In this document: positions 24,572-33,137 of the stretch, in pieces | Layout: the number at the start of each line of letters is the position of its first letter | Position numbering within the stretch: position 1 is the stretch's first letter | NCBI RefSeq assembly: GCF_048269565.1 | Contig: NZ_JBLXIK010000001.1 | Coordinates: forward strand, 558,001-622,000 | DNA length: 64,000 nucleotides | Source of the DNA: Maricaulis sp048269565 | GTDB taxonomy: Bacteria; Pseudomonadota; Alphaproteobacteria; Caulobacterales; Maricaulaceae | Reading direction: 5' to 3' | Notes under the pieces: model-generated | Seen by the model: the letters and a program-made list of their open reading frames with translations, nothing else | Databases searched by the model: none | Told to the model about the DNA's origin: nothing | Translations under genes and position numbers: made by a program

Positions 24572-25870
24572 ATGTTTCGTTCAATGGTCGCGGCCATCGC
24601 GCTGATGGCAACCGGCGGTTCGGCCCTGGCGCAGACGGATGCGGCAGGTGCCGGCCTTACGGTCATCCATGCCGGTCATCTGCTGGCCGTGCCGGGCAAT
24701 GCCCCGACATCCAATCAATCCATCCTGATCCGCGACGGCCGCATCGAGGCGGTCGAAGCCGGTTTCGTCACGCCCGAGGGCGCGACCATTGTCGACCTGT
24801 CGGACCGGTTCGTGCTGCCCGGCCTGATCGACAGCCATGTGCATCTGCAAGGCGAGCTGAGCCCGCAGGGCCGGCTGCTGGAAGTGACGCTCAACAGCGC
24901 CGATCTCGCGCTTGACGGCGCGCGCCACGCCCGCACGACCCTGATGGCCGGCTTCACCACGGTGCAGGATGTGGGCGGTGATCTGGAAGCCTCGACCGGC
25001 CTGCGCGATGCGATCCGTGCCGGCGATATTGTCGGGCCGCGCATGCGCGTTTCCGGACCGGCCGTGACCCCGACCGGCGGTCATGGCGATGTCAACGGCT
25101 TCTCGACGGCGGTGATGGATGCCCTGACCAGCCGCGCGGCCTGCGATGGTCCGGCCGATTGCCGCCGCGCCGTGCGCGAACTGGTCCGCGCCGGCGTCGA
25201 TGTCATCAAGATCACCGGCACCGGCGGCGTCCTGTCCAACACCGCGGCGGGTGTCGAACAGCAATTCTTTGATGACGAGCTGGAGTCCATTGTCGGCGCT
25301 GCCCACATGATGGGCCGCCAGGTGACCGCCCACTCGCACGGCGTCACCGGCATTAATTCCTTCCTCGAGGCCGGCGGCGATTCGATCGAGCACGGCACCT
25401 ATCTCGACCGCGACTCGATCCGGCTGTTCCGCAGCCGCAATGCCTATCTGATCCCGACCCTGCTGGCTGGCGCCACCGTCGCCGAAATCGCCGAGACCGC
25501 CGACTGGATGACCCCCGCCATACGCGAGAAGTCGCTCTCGGTCGGCCCAGTGATGCTCGAAATGGCCCGCAGCGCCCATGAAGGCGGCGTGATGATCGCC
25601 TTTGGCACCGATAGCGGTGTCTCGCGCCATGGTATCAATGCGCGGGAATTCTCGCTGCTGGTTGAAGCGGGTCTGACACCGATGGAGGCGATCACCACCG
25701 CCACGGTCAACGCCTCGCGCCATCTGCAGATGGATGACGAGATCGGCACGATCGAGGTCGGCAAATATGCCGATATCATCGCCGTTGACAGTGATCCGCT
25801 TGAGAATATCGACGCCTTGATGGATGTTGGTTTTGTTATGCAAGGCGGAACGGTGTATAAAAGCGAATGA
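24572..25870 (+). CDS. Exported metal-dependent amidohydrolase (imidazolonepropionase/Xaa-Pro dipeptidase-like)
   Basis: A 432-residue protein with a Sec signal (residues 1-21, cleavage after SALA) and an amidohydrolase-superfamily barrel. The first metal motif is LPGLIDSHVHLQGEL, the likely carboxylated or bridging region is VDVIKITGTGG, and HSHGVTGINSFLEAGGDSIEHGTYLD supplies two further His. The catalytic Asp is in FGTDSGVSRHG. Relatives include secreted prolidase-like and organophosphate-hydrolysing enzymes. A periplasmic peptidase or amidase role is likely, but the substrate is not set. GGGGAGA precedes ATG 24572. Its stop overlaps the start of the next gene (ATGA). Confidence 0.85.
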   Translation: MFRSMVAAIALMATGGSALAQTDAAGAGLTVIHAGHLLAVPGNAPTSNQSILIRDGRIEAVEAGFVTPEGATIVDLSDRFVLPGLIDSHVHLQGELSPQGRLLEVTLNSADLALDGARHARTTLMAGFTTVQDVGGDLEASTGLRDAIRAGDIVGPRMRVSGPAVTPTGGHGDVNGFSTAVMDALTSRAACDGPADCRRAVRELVRAGVDVIKITGTGGVLSNTAAGVEQQFFDDELESIVGAAHMMGRQVTAHSHGVTGINSFLEAGGDSIEHGTYLDRDSIRLFRSRNAYLIPTLLAGATVAEIAETADWMTPAIREKSLSVGPVMLEMARSAHEGGVMIAFGTDSGVSRHGINAREFSLLVEAGLTPMEAITTATVNASRHLQMDDEIGTIEVGKYADIIAVDSDPLENIDALMDVGFVMQGGTVYKSE

Positions 25871-26931
25871 GCACGGTTGATGAGAGTTTTTCCGGCACCA
25901 AGGATGTTGCCGATGCGCTGGCCTTTGACGAGGCCGCCCTGGCGGCCTGGATGGCGCAGCACGTAGCCGGTTTTGCCGGACCGTTGGGCGTGAGCCAGTT
26001 CAAGGGCGGGCAGTCCAACCCGACCTACAAGCTGGAAACACCCTCGCGCAGCTATGTGCTGCGGCGCAAACCGCCAGGCAAGCTTCTGCCCTCGGCCCAT
26101 GCGGTCGACCGCGAATTCCGCGTCATGAAAGCGCTCGGCGAGGCCGGCTTCCCCTGCCCGGTCATGTATGGCCTGTGCATGGACCGCGATGTCATCGGCA
26201 CCGAATTCTACGTCATGGAATTCGTCGAGGGCCGGATCTTCTGGGATCCGCTGCTGCCGGGCATGGAACCGGCCGAGCGCGCCGCGCTGTATGATGCCTG
26301 CAATGCGACCCTGGCGCATCTGCACAGCATCGATATAGAGGCGGCGGGCCTGTCGGATTATGGCAAGCCGGGCGATTATTTCCAGCGCCAGATCGGGCGT
26401 TGGTCCAAGCAATACCGTGCCGCCGAGACTGACAAGATCGAGGCGATGGACCGGCTGATCGACTGGCTGCCGACCGCGGCGCCGGAGCAGGACCGCACCA
26501 GCGTCGTGCATGGCGATTACCGGCTCGACAACATGGTCTTCCACCCGACCGAACCGCGCGTCATCGCCGTGCTCGACTGGGAATTGTCGACCCTGGGCGA
26601 TCCGATGGCCGACTTCACCTATCAGCTGATGGGCTGGATGGTGCCGCCGACGATCCGCAATGGTTTCCTTGGCGTCGACCTGGCCGCGCTCGGCATTCCC
26701 GATGTGGCCGCCTACACCAAGGCCTATTGCGCCCGCACGGGCCGCAAGGACATTCCGGAGCTCGATTTCTACTTCGCCTACAATCTGTTCCGGCTCGGCT
26801 CGATCTGCCAAGGCGTCTATGCCCGGGCGCTGCAGGGCAATGCCTCCAACGCCAAGGCGCTGGAAATCGGCCAGGCCGTCAAGCCGCTGGCCGAGGGCGC
26901 ATGGGGATTTGCGAAGAAGGCGGGCGCCTAG
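25867..26931 (+). CDS. Aminoglycoside-phosphotransferase-fold kinase (ACAD10/11-like)
   Basis: A 354-residue APH/choline-kinase-fold protein. The glycine-rich stretch FKGGQSNPTYKL (about 43-54) is followed by the VLRRKPPG lysine region. Catalytic motifs are SVVHGDYRLDNMVF (Brenner motif, Asp and Asn) and VLDWELSTLGDPMADF (metal-binding Asp). This subclass is usually found near acyl-CoA dehydrogenases and is related to the kinase domain of human ACAD10/11, which phosphorylates 4-hydroxy acids. No such partner is adjacent here. It is translationally coupled to the exported amidohydrolase. A small molecule rather than an antibiotic is the likely substrate. Confidence 0.85.
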   Translation: MSTVDESFSGTKDVADALAFDEAALAAWMAQHVAGFAGPLGVSQFKGGQSNPTYKLETPSRSYVLRRKPPGKLLPSAHAVDREFRVMKALGEAGFPCPVMYGLCMDRDVIGTEFYVMEFVEGRIFWDPLLPGMEPAERAALYDACNATLAHLHSIDIEAAGLSDYGKPGDYFQRQIGRWSKQYRAAETDKIEAMDRLIDWLPTAAPEQDRTSVVHGDYRLDNMVFHPTEPRVIAVLDWELSTLGDPMADFTYQLMGWMVPPTIRNGFLGVDLAALGIPDVAAYTKAYCARTGRKDIPELDFYFAYNLFRLGSICQGVYARALQGNASNAKALEIGQAVKPLAEGAWGFAKKAGA

Positions 26932-27062
26932 GGGGCGTCGTCCTCGGCGTTATTGTTCCGCTGCGCGCGCGATTCGTTGTAACTGGCGATGGCAATGACG
27001 GCGATCATGAACACGGTGAACACAATCAGGGGCCATAGACTGATTTCAATCGATCCGATCAT
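26928..27062 (-). CDS. 44-residue single-pass membrane protein
   Basis: A tiny gene missed by length cut-offs. ATG 27062 has a perfect GGAGG site (27069-27073) six bases upstream, and the frame ends at TAG 26928. The peptide begins MIGSIEISLW, continues with a hydrophobic helix (about residues 9-27, PLIVFTVFMIAVIAIAS) and ends in a hydrophilic, acidic tail (NNNAEDDAP). It overlaps the end of the upstream 97-residue gene by 17 bases and the kinase stop on the opposite strand by a few. The coupling suggests the two small membrane proteins act together. No family recognised. Confidence 0.6.
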   Translation of the reverse strand: MIGSIEISLWPLIVFTVFMIAVIAIASYNESRAQRNNNAEDDAP

Positions 27063-27339
27063 TCTTTGCCTCCATTTCACCCGCACGATGAGCACAGTAT
27101 GTGCTCGCGATCAGCACAATGATACCTGCAAGGATGCTACCTGGCTGGACCTGCCCGCCCTCCGCGAGCACCGACAATCCGATCGCACCCAGACCGCCCG
27201 TCCGGCATACCACCTCCCAATTCCGCCAGACCGAGACAGTCGGTTGGCGCAGCGGAAGCGCAATGCGTGCCGCCACCAGGCCCGTCCAGGCGGCAAGTTG
27301 CATCAAGCCTTGAAGCAGCAAGGACCACATAACCCCCAT
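27046..27339 (-). CDS. Small membrane protein (97 residues), partner of the 44-residue gene
   Basis: A predicted integral membrane protein with hydrophobic segments at about residues 4-28 and 62-82 joined by a polar loop containing VWRNWEVVCRTGG. It ends with a charged tail (GEMEAKNDRID). The start is uncertain: ATG 27339 or the ATG three codons further in (27330), the latter after GGGGGT. The downstream 44-residue gene begins inside its last codons, so both are read from one message. The gene is divergent from the TauE-type permease at 27405. No family recognised. Confidence 0.55.
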   Translation of the reverse strand: MGVMWSLLLQGLMQLAAWTGLVAARIALPLRQPTVSVWRNWEVVCRTGGLGAIGLSVLAEGGQVQPGSILAGIIVLIASTYCAHRAGEMEAKNDRID

Positions 27340-27404
27340 CTTACACGTTCCCGTTGTGTTCCGCAAGGTCGATCGACGTCCGCCCCCATTCCGGTCCTGA
27401 CGCG

Positions 27405-28142
27405 GTGAGCATTCTCATCCTCATCATTTCGGTCTTCGTCACCGCCTTCATCTCCGGGGTTTTCGGCATGGCGGGCGGGCTGATCCTGATGGGGGTGCTG
27501 GCGATGATCCTGCCGGTCTCCGCCGCGATGGTGGTGCATGGCGTGGTCCAGACCGTCTCCAATGGCTGGCGCGCCATATTGCTCGGCAAATGGATCGACT
27601 GGCGCATACTGGGCATCTATCTGACCGGCTCAGCGACGGCCGCGGCGGCGCTGTTCCTCGCCGCCATCGAACTGCCCAAGCCCTGGCTCTTCATTGTGCT
27701 CGGCCTGGTGCCGGCGGTGATCTGGATCCCGCGCCGATGGCTCGCGCTTGATGCCGGCAATCCGGTGCAGGCCGCAGCCTGCGGCTTCCTCGTCACCGGG
27801 CTCAATACCGTCGCCGGGGTCTCCGGTCCGCTGGTCGATGTCTTTTTCGTGGCCGCGCCGCGCGACCGGCGCATCATCGTTGCCACCAAGGCGGCAACCC
27901 AGGTCGTCTCGCACCTGGTGAAGGTCGCCTATTATATCGCCCCGGCCATCGCGGCGGGCGCGCTGCCGCAGACCCACTGGCTGCTGATCGCCGGCCCGCT
28001 CGCCATCATCGGCACCACGCTGGGCGCGCGCCTGCTCGAGGTGATGAGCGATGTGCAATTCCGTAACTGGACGAAATGGATCGTGTCAGGAATTGGCGCC
28101 ATCTATGTGATACGCGGAGCACTCTTGCTGACCGGGAGCTGA
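27405..28142 (+). CDS. TauE/SafE-family permease
   Basis: A 245-residue polytopic membrane protein of the TauE/SafE (COG0730) family, whose members are thought to export sulfite or sulfo-organic anions. The first helix holds the family pattern FISGVFGMAGGLILMGVLAM, and the second half repeats it weakly at SHLVKVAYYIAPAIAAG. Around seven to eight hydrophobic helices are visible. The GTG start at 27405 gives the expected short N-terminus; the upstream TTG at 27354 adds a polar leader. The stop codon is directly followed by the GTG start of the next gene, so the two are one unit. Confidence 0.85.
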   Translation: MSILILIISVFVTAFISGVFGMAGGLILMGVLAMILPVSAAMVVHGVVQTVSNGWRAILLGKWIDWRILGIYLTGSATAAAALFLAAIELPKPWLFIVLGLVPAVIWIPRRWLALDAGNPVQAAACGFLVTGLNTVAGVSGPLVDVFFVAAPRDRRIIVATKAATQVVSHLVKVAYYIAPAIAAGALPQTHWLLIAGPLAIIGTTLGARLLEVMSDVQFRNWTKWIVSGIGAIYVIRGALLLTGS

Positions 28143-28730
28143 GTGGTGCAGATCAACGCGCGTATATTGGAAAATGACATTGTGCGGCTGGAACCGCTGA
28201 CCGAGGCACATCGCGAGGCATTGCGGCGGCTGGCGGCGGAAACCGAGCTGTGGGCCTTGACCTCGATCCGTGGCGACGGCCCCCATTTCGATGCCTGGTT
28301 CGGTCTGATGCTGGCCGGCCAGGCCCGCGGCGACCAGATCTCGCATCTGGTGCGGCGGCAATCCGACGGCGCCGCGATCGGCCATAGCGCCTATCTGGGG
28401 ATCACACCGGACCACAGGCGCCTTGAGGTCGGCTGGACCTGGTATTGCGCCGAAGCGCGCGGCGGCAAGGTCAATCCGGCCTGCAAACATCTTCTGCTCG
28501 GCAATGCCTTCGATGCCGGTGCCGAGCGGGTCGAGCTAAAGACGCATCACAAAAACCTGCGCTCACAGAATGCGATGCTGAAAATGGGCGCGACGAAGGA
28601 AGGCACGCTGCGCCATCACCTGCTGTGCTGGACCGGCGAGTGGCGGGATTCGGTCTACTTCTCGATGCTCAGGGATGAGTGGCCGGCAGCCCTGGCGGGG
28701 CTCGAGGCACGCCTTGCGGCCGCAAGCTAA
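28143..28730 (+). CDS. GNAT-family N-acetyltransferase (RimJ/RimL-like)
   Basis: A 195-residue acetyltransferase of the RimJ/RimL subtype. The N-terminal strand-helix pattern is VRLEPLTEAHREALRRLA. The core is RRLEVGWTWYCAEARGGKVNPACKHLLL, the family's acetyl-CoA region, followed by RVELKTHHKNLRSQNAMLKMGATKEG. Related enzymes acetylate ribosomal protein N-termini or small amines; the acceptor here is unknown. It starts with GTG directly after the permease stop (a second GTG follows), with GGGAG seven to nine bases upstream. Confidence 0.85.
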   Translation: MVQINARILENDIVRLEPLTEAHREALRRLAAETELWALTSIRGDGPHFDAWFGLMLAGQARGDQISHLVRRQSDGAAIGHSAYLGITPDHRRLEVGWTWYCAEARGGKVNPACKHLLLGNAFDAGAERVELKTHHKNLRSQNAMLKMGATKEGTLRHHLLCWTGEWRDSVYFSMLRDEWPAALAGLEARLAAAS

Positions 28731-29071
28731 ACCCTCATCGAGTCGTCACGAAAGGTAGCGCCAGCTTCAAGCCTTCGCGGACTCCAGCTCGAGCATATTC
28801 GACCGCCAGTGACACCGCTGAACGAGCAACTCCAGAAGCAACACAAATTTTGGGTATAATGAAACTTACCACCCACGAAATTCACGGCTGGCAATCAATA
28901 ATGCTCTTTGTTTTCTTTGCCTTCCACTACATCCACTTTCTTTAAATTCATTTCGCTCATCGCCTGCGGACCCCGATGTCGATCTTACAAGCTTCTCATG
29001 GCCAACAAACGAACCTATAGTCACCAGAGCATAAAGCTATCAGGCCACCTGAGCTGAGAGAGGGGGGACTC
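28731..29071. other. AT-rich intergenic region before the unrecognised 550-residue gene
   Basis: About 340 bases with visibly lower GC than the flanks. A TATAAT sits at 28853-28858 without a good -35 partner. It is followed by a possible 28-codon frame (28859-28945, starting MKLTTHEIHG and ending in an aromatic hydrophobic stretch) with no ribosome site. I do not call that a gene. The region may mark the left edge of an acquired segment. Confidence 0.5.
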
Positions 29072-30724
29072 TTGAAGGCAAGAGAACAGATCGAAATCTT
29101 TGGTCGGATAACGTGGCCAATCCCGATCATGGGTGTCGCATATTATTTTGGGATTTCACTCGGGGTGTGGTTGTTTGGAGCACTTTTGGTCCGAAACATA
29201 ATCATTCAAACCAGAGCGGCGGCGGGCCAGTCGATCAAAAAGAAGCTGGCCCGTATCGATTGGGGAAAACCATGGATCAATGCCAATGTTCTCCAAGCCA
29301 TACGATCAGCCTCGGATAGCGCTCAACTAAGCTTACTTTATTCAGCTGGCGGGCTGGCTACCCTGTTATACGCACAATTTCTTTTAAATAGAGGGCTGGA
29401 TATAGATGTATCACGTATAGCAAGTTGGGAGAGAAAAGTATTCGAAATTCGCGAAATAGTGTCGTCTATACTCAGCTTGGAAATTACGTTTTGCCTCCTT
29501 ATGTTGGGTGTGATTGTTTGGTTGATCACGCTCAAAGCCAATCCTTTGATTTGGATCGGGAATGTTTACAAGGCCATCGGGATCGCGGCGACAGCCCTTG
29601 GAGCGGCATGTAGCTTCACCTTCGTCACATACGCCTCAAATGCGGTCGCGGCCGACTCAGAGCGCCAGCACTTGGCTGCGGCCTTCCGGCGAACAGAACT
29701 TGAATTAGTGAATGCACGGCGCCAATTGTCTGCCGCGGGCTGGCTGGCTCAAGAAATCTGGCAGATCGAGAATCGGCGGCGCTATGCTCGGGACTTGGGA
29801 ATCATCGTTACGCGCGTTCGGGAGGCCTGCACCGGTGCCCGCGAAGATTTTCTAGCCACGCGCGAAACTTGGTCGCAGGATCAACTTGCGCGCGACTTGA
29901 TGGCCATCGAGCATCAGGAGAATGGAAATTACCACTCTTGGCGCGGCAGACAGTTGTCGATGCACCAACGTTCGTTGGCGACCGCGACCAACCCGGATTA
30001 TTGTCCGTTGCGCGGCGCAAACTTTCTGCTCGGCAGAGCAGTCATGCGCGGATGGTCTGACTGGCGACCCAATGCGGATCCCGTTCCAATGCTGGAGAGC
30101 GCCCGTGAATGGGGAATGAGTGAGGGCGATGCAGACTGGCTGAACAGGTGGCGGCACTTGCACGGTCTCAACTTTGGTGAAGCTTTTGAGGCGCTGACCG
30201 AACGCCGGTCAGAGGTTCAAAGGACCCACCACGCCGCGAATGCATTGCGCAACCTTTCCTCATCGATGCTGGCCCAATCATCAGGAATCTCTGCCGAGGG
30301 TTTTTGGGATTTACTAGTTAGCGCAATGATCGATGCAACAGCGGAGCGGATGGTGGCAACGGCAGAGGACCTCGTTAGTGTTCGGTGGAACACGCTCGTT
30401 TCGAACCCAATCCACAACGTTCTCGAACCGATTGCCCCAAACGCGATCCAGAGCTCCCTCGAAGGTCCCGCAGAGCCCTTCCCCGGGCGCCCTGCTGATG
30501 GAACGAAGCTCCAGAACCTGTCTGAGCTAGCCAGTTCGGACTTAGGCCCGGACGCGGCCCGGAATATCGATCGGGTTGCGGCTGAGGTTAATCGGAGGCT
30601 GGAGGCCGAACTTGCCGAGGACACTCACAGAGCAGTGGTGGCACGAATAGGCCGGCTAAATGTGCAGCACCACCAGCAAAGATGGCGGCGCAGCTTCCTG
30701 CGCGCCCTGCGGCGGGCGATCTAA
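29072..30724 (+). CDS. Unrecognised 550-residue membrane protein of atypical composition
   Basis: The N-terminal 190 residues hold about four membrane helices (roughly 14-43, 87-105, 132-154, 166-187). The remaining 360 residues are soluble, helical and rich in Arg, Glu, Trp and His, with possible coiled coil at 195-260 and 575-type basic ends absent. The C-terminus is strongly basic (RWRRSFLRALRRAI). The start is TTG at 29072, with an AGGGGGG site upstream. Codon use is clearly less GC-rich than the neighbours (many AAT, TTT, ATA, TTA), especially 29080-29640, which suggests recent transfer. The flanking genes (GNAT acetyltransferase and tadA) are ordinary. No catalytic motif or family is recognised. 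An accessory or defence function is only a guess from composition and isolation. Confidence 0.6.
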   Translation: MKAREQIEIFGRITWPIPIMGVAYYFGISLGVWLFGALLVRNIIIQTRAAAGQSIKKKLARIDWGKPWINANVLQAIRSASDSAQLSLLYSAGGLATLLYAQFLLNRGLDIDVSRIASWERKVFEIREIVSSILSLEITFCLLMLGVIVWLITLKANPLIWIGNVYKAIGIAATALGAACSFTFVTYASNAVAADSERQHLAAAFRRTELELVNARRQLSAAGWLAQEIWQIENRRRYARDLGIIVTRVREACTGAREDFLATRETWSQDQLARDLMAIEHQENGNYHSWRGRQLSMHQRSLATATNPDYCPLRGANFLLGRAVMRGWSDWRPNADPVPMLESAREWGMSEGDADWLNRWRHLHGLNFGEAFEALTERRSEVQRTHHAANALRNLSSSMLAQSSGISAEGFWDLLVSAMIDATAERMVATAEDLVSVRWNTLVSNPIHNVLEPIAPNAIQSSLEGPAEPFPGRPADGTKLQNLSELASSDLGPDAARNIDRVAAEVNRRLEAELAEDTHRAVVARIGRLNVQHHQQRWRRSFLRALRRAI

Positions 30725-30851
30725 TGGCACGCCGCAGCCCATGAGCCCACAGCCTGGATGCCATTGTTTGATGACCGGGGAGATCGGCAAACATCTTGTT
30801 AGGCACGAGGCGGCCCCGCGCGCGACCGACGCGATTTTCGGACCCCGCACC

Positions 30852-31343
30852 CTATGAGGACCGACTGCCGTCGCTCTTACCCTTGCGGCGCGCCCGGAAA
30901 AAGCCGCGCAGAAGCTGCGCACTTTCTTCGGCGAGGATGCCGGAGGTGACGCGCGGCCGTGAATGACAGGTCGGCTGTTCGAAGAAACGCGGACCGTGGG
31001 CCACGGCGCCGCCCTTGGCGTCTTCGGCACCATAAACAAGCCGGCCGATGCGCGCGTGAGAGATGGCGCCGGCGCACATGGCGCACGGTTCCAGTGTCAC
31101 AAAAAGCTCCAGCCCGGGCAGACGATAATTGCCCAGCTTCGCGGCCGCGGCGCGCAGGGCGAGTATTTCTGCGTGCCCGGTTGGATCATGACCGGCAATC
31201 GGGCTATTATGCGCGCTCGCGATGATCTCGTCCGTGGCCGGATCGACGATGATTGCACCGATTGGCGTCTCGCCAGCTTCCGCTGCCGCTTGCGCCAGGC
31301 GTAGTGCCGCCTCCATAAACCCGGTATCTCGCGACGTTGTCAT
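30852..31343 (-). CDS. tadA: tRNA-specific adenosine deaminase
   Basis: A 163-residue zinc deaminase converting wobble A34 to inosine in tRNA-Arg(ACG). The zinc motifs are DPTGHAEILALRAA (His and the catalytic Glu) and LEPCAMCAGAISHARIGRLVYGAED (two Cys). The ATG at 31343 gives the family's normal length; the longer frame to 31523 runs back over the divergent pseudouridine synthase and is rejected. The C-terminal tail is basic (FFRARRKGKSD). The gene is divergent from the pseudouridine synthase with only 37 bases between. Confidence 0.94.
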   Translation of the reverse strand: MTTSRDTGFMEAALRLAQAAAEAGETPIGAIIVDPATDEIIASAHNSPIAGHDPTGHAEILALRAAAAKLGNYRLPGLELFVTLEPCAMCAGAISHARIGRLVYGAEDAKGGAVAHGPRFFEQPTCHSRPRVTSGILAEESAQLLRGFFRARRKGKSDGSRSS

Positions 31344-31380
31344 ATTGGCGGCGTAGAGCGCCGATGGGAAAGGGTCAAGT

Positions 31381-32529
31381 TTGACCGACGCAGCAGAGAC
31401 CGGCGAACGCATCGCCAAATACCTGGCCCGGGCCGGCGTCGCCTCGCGGCGTGAGGTCGAACGCATGATCGAGGGTGGCCGGGTGAAAGTCGACGGCAAG
31501 ACGCTCGACACGCCGGCCTTCAAGGTGACCGGCCGCGAGACGATCGTCGTCGATGGTGTGCTGGTGGAAACACCGGAAGCGACACGGCTGTGGCTGTATC
31601 ACAAGCCCGCCGGGCTGGTGACGACCCATAGCGACCCGGAGGGGCGCGAGACCGTATTCGACCGGTTGCCGAAGGAGATCGGCCGCGTGATCTCGATCGG
31701 CCGCCTTGATCTGACCTCGGAAGGCCTGTTGCTGCTGACCAATGACGGCGCCCTCGCCCGCGCCCTGGAACTGCCATCCACCGGCTGGACGCGGCGCTAT
31801 CGCGCCCGCGCCTTCGGGACGATCGACAATGCCGCCATCGCCAAGCTGCAGGCCGGCATCACGGTTGAAGGTATCAAATACGGGCCGATGGAAGTGGAAG
31901 TCGAGCGCGAGACCGGCTCCAATATCTGGCTGACAATCGGCATCAAGGAAGGCAAGAACCGTGAGGTGCGCCGCGCCCTCGATGCCGTCGGCCTGCGGGT
32001 CAACCGCCTGATCCGGATCGCCTATGGCCCGTTCCAGCTCGGCCAGATTGATCGCGGCGAGGTCAAATCCGTCGCCTCGCGCGTCCTCAAGGACCAGTGC
32101 GGGCATCTGATGGAAGACGGGCATGTGTTCGAGGAGCTGGCCGCCGCCGGCAGCCGCCCCGCCAAACGTCCGGCCAAACGCACCATGGGCGGCGCCGGCC
32201 AGCCCGGCTTTCCGAAACAGGTGCAATATCTCGAGGACTCCCGTTCGCGCGGTCCGCGGGCCCGCCCTGATTCCAAGCGCGCCGACCCCAAACGTGGCGA
32301 TCCCAAGCGCACCGATCCCAAACGTGGCGGGCCGAAACGGTCCGATCCACGCGCGGCATCGGCCGAGACGGTCGACACCAAACGGGCCGACGGTCGCAAA
32401 TTCCCGGGCAAGCCACCCGCCGCCAAGGCGGATGACGGCAAGCCGAAAGCCGGCTTCCAGCCCGCTGGAAAAGGCCGCAAGCCCGCCACCAGGCCCGGCA
32501 GCGACCGCAAGCCAAGAGGGCGCAGCTAG
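31381..32529 (+). CDS. RsuA/RluB-family rRNA pseudouridine synthase with long basic tail
   Basis: A 382-residue protein. An N-terminal S4 RNA-binding domain (ERIAKYLARAGVASRREVER, about 9-28) precedes the catalytic domain, with the essential Asp in ISIGRLDLTSEGLLLLTND and the KEGKNREVRRALD motif. The family (RluB/RluE/RluF/RsuA) modifies rRNA; RluB, acting on 23S U2605, is the closest guess. Residues from about 250 on form an extra disordered tail of Lys/Arg/Pro, including a DPKR repeat (PKRADPKRGDPKRTDPKR-like), which probably binds RNA. The start is TTG at 31381 after AAAGGG. The rsmD gene follows three bases after the stop. Confidence 0.88.
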   Translation: MTDAAETGERIAKYLARAGVASRREVERMIEGGRVKVDGKTLDTPAFKVTGRETIVVDGVLVETPEATRLWLYHKPAGLVTTHSDPEGRETVFDRLPKEIGRVISIGRLDLTSEGLLLLTNDGALARALELPSTGWTRRYRARAFGTIDNAAIAKLQAGITVEGIKYGPMEVEVERETGSNIWLTIGIKEGKNREVRRALDAVGLRVNRLIRIAYGPFQLGQIDRGEVKSVASRVLKDQCGHLMEDGHVFEELAAAGSRPAKRPAKRTMGGAGQPGFPKQVQYLEDSRSRGPRARPDSKRADPKRGDPKRTDPKRGGPKRSDPRAASAETVDTKRADGRKFPGKPPAAKADDGKPKAGFQPAGKGRKPATRPGSDRKPRGRS

Positions 32530-32532
32530 GCC

Positions 32533-33096
32533 ATGAGAATTGTCGGTGGATTATACAAGGGCCGCACCCTGGTCGCCCCGAAGGGCCGCACCACACGCCC
32601 GACCTCGGACCGGGCCCGTGAAGCGATCTTCAATGTGCTCGAACATGCCGAATGGGCGCCACCCCTGGTCGGCAGCCGGGTGCTGGACCTGTTTGCCGGT
32701 TCCGGCGCCCTTGGGCTGGAAGCCCTGTCGCGCGGCGCCGCCTATTGCCTGTTCGTCGACAATGAAGCCGGGGCCCGCACCGCGATCCACGACAATATCC
32801 AGACGTTCAAGCTCTTCTCCCAGACCGGCCTGCACCGAAAGGACGCCACCGCGATGGGCTCGAAGCCGGCCGCAATGGCCGAGCCCTTCGATCTGGTCTT
32901 CCTCGACCCGCCCTATGGCAGCGGGCTCGGCGAAAAGGCACTGGGCAAATTGCTGACCGGGAAATGGGTCGCCGAAGACGCCGTCGCCATGCTGGAAGTC
33001 GGGATCGAGGAGAAACCGGTGACCCCCGGCTGGATCTGCGCCAATGAACGCGAATACGGCGCCGCCAAGGTGATGTTCCTCGAACGCGACAACTGA
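32533..33096 (+). CDS. rsmD: 16S rRNA (guanine966-N2)-methyltransferase
   Basis: A 187-residue SAM-dependent methyltransferase of the RsmD family. The N-terminus MRIVGGLYKGRTLVAPKG and the PTSDRAREAIFNVLEH segment are characteristic. The SAM-binding loop is VLDLFAGSGALGLEALSRGA and the catalytic motif is DPPYGSGL. It starts three bases after the pseudouridine synthase stop, so the two rRNA-modification genes form an operon. Confidence 0.94.
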   Translation: MRIVGGLYKGRTLVAPKGRTTRPTSDRAREAIFNVLEHAEWAPPLVGSRVLDLFAGSGALGLEALSRGAAYCLFVDNEAGARTAIHDNIQTFKLFSQTGLHRKDATAMGSKPAAMAEPFDLVFLDPPYGSGLGEKALGKLLTGKWVAEDAVAMLEVGIEEKPVTPGWICANEREYGAAKVMFLERDN

Positions 33097-33137
33097 GCCG
33101 CAACCCGCTGCCACGCCTCCCCGCCTGGTCGCGCATC

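Noticed and set aside
25867..26931. Aminoglycoside resistance kinase
   Set aside because: The APH fold is present, but the sequence pattern is that of the ACAD10/11-like metabolic subclass.
28859..28945. A 28-codon hydrophobic peptide gene in the AT-rich spacer
   Set aside because: A TATAAT is next to it, but no ribosome site and too short to judge by composition.
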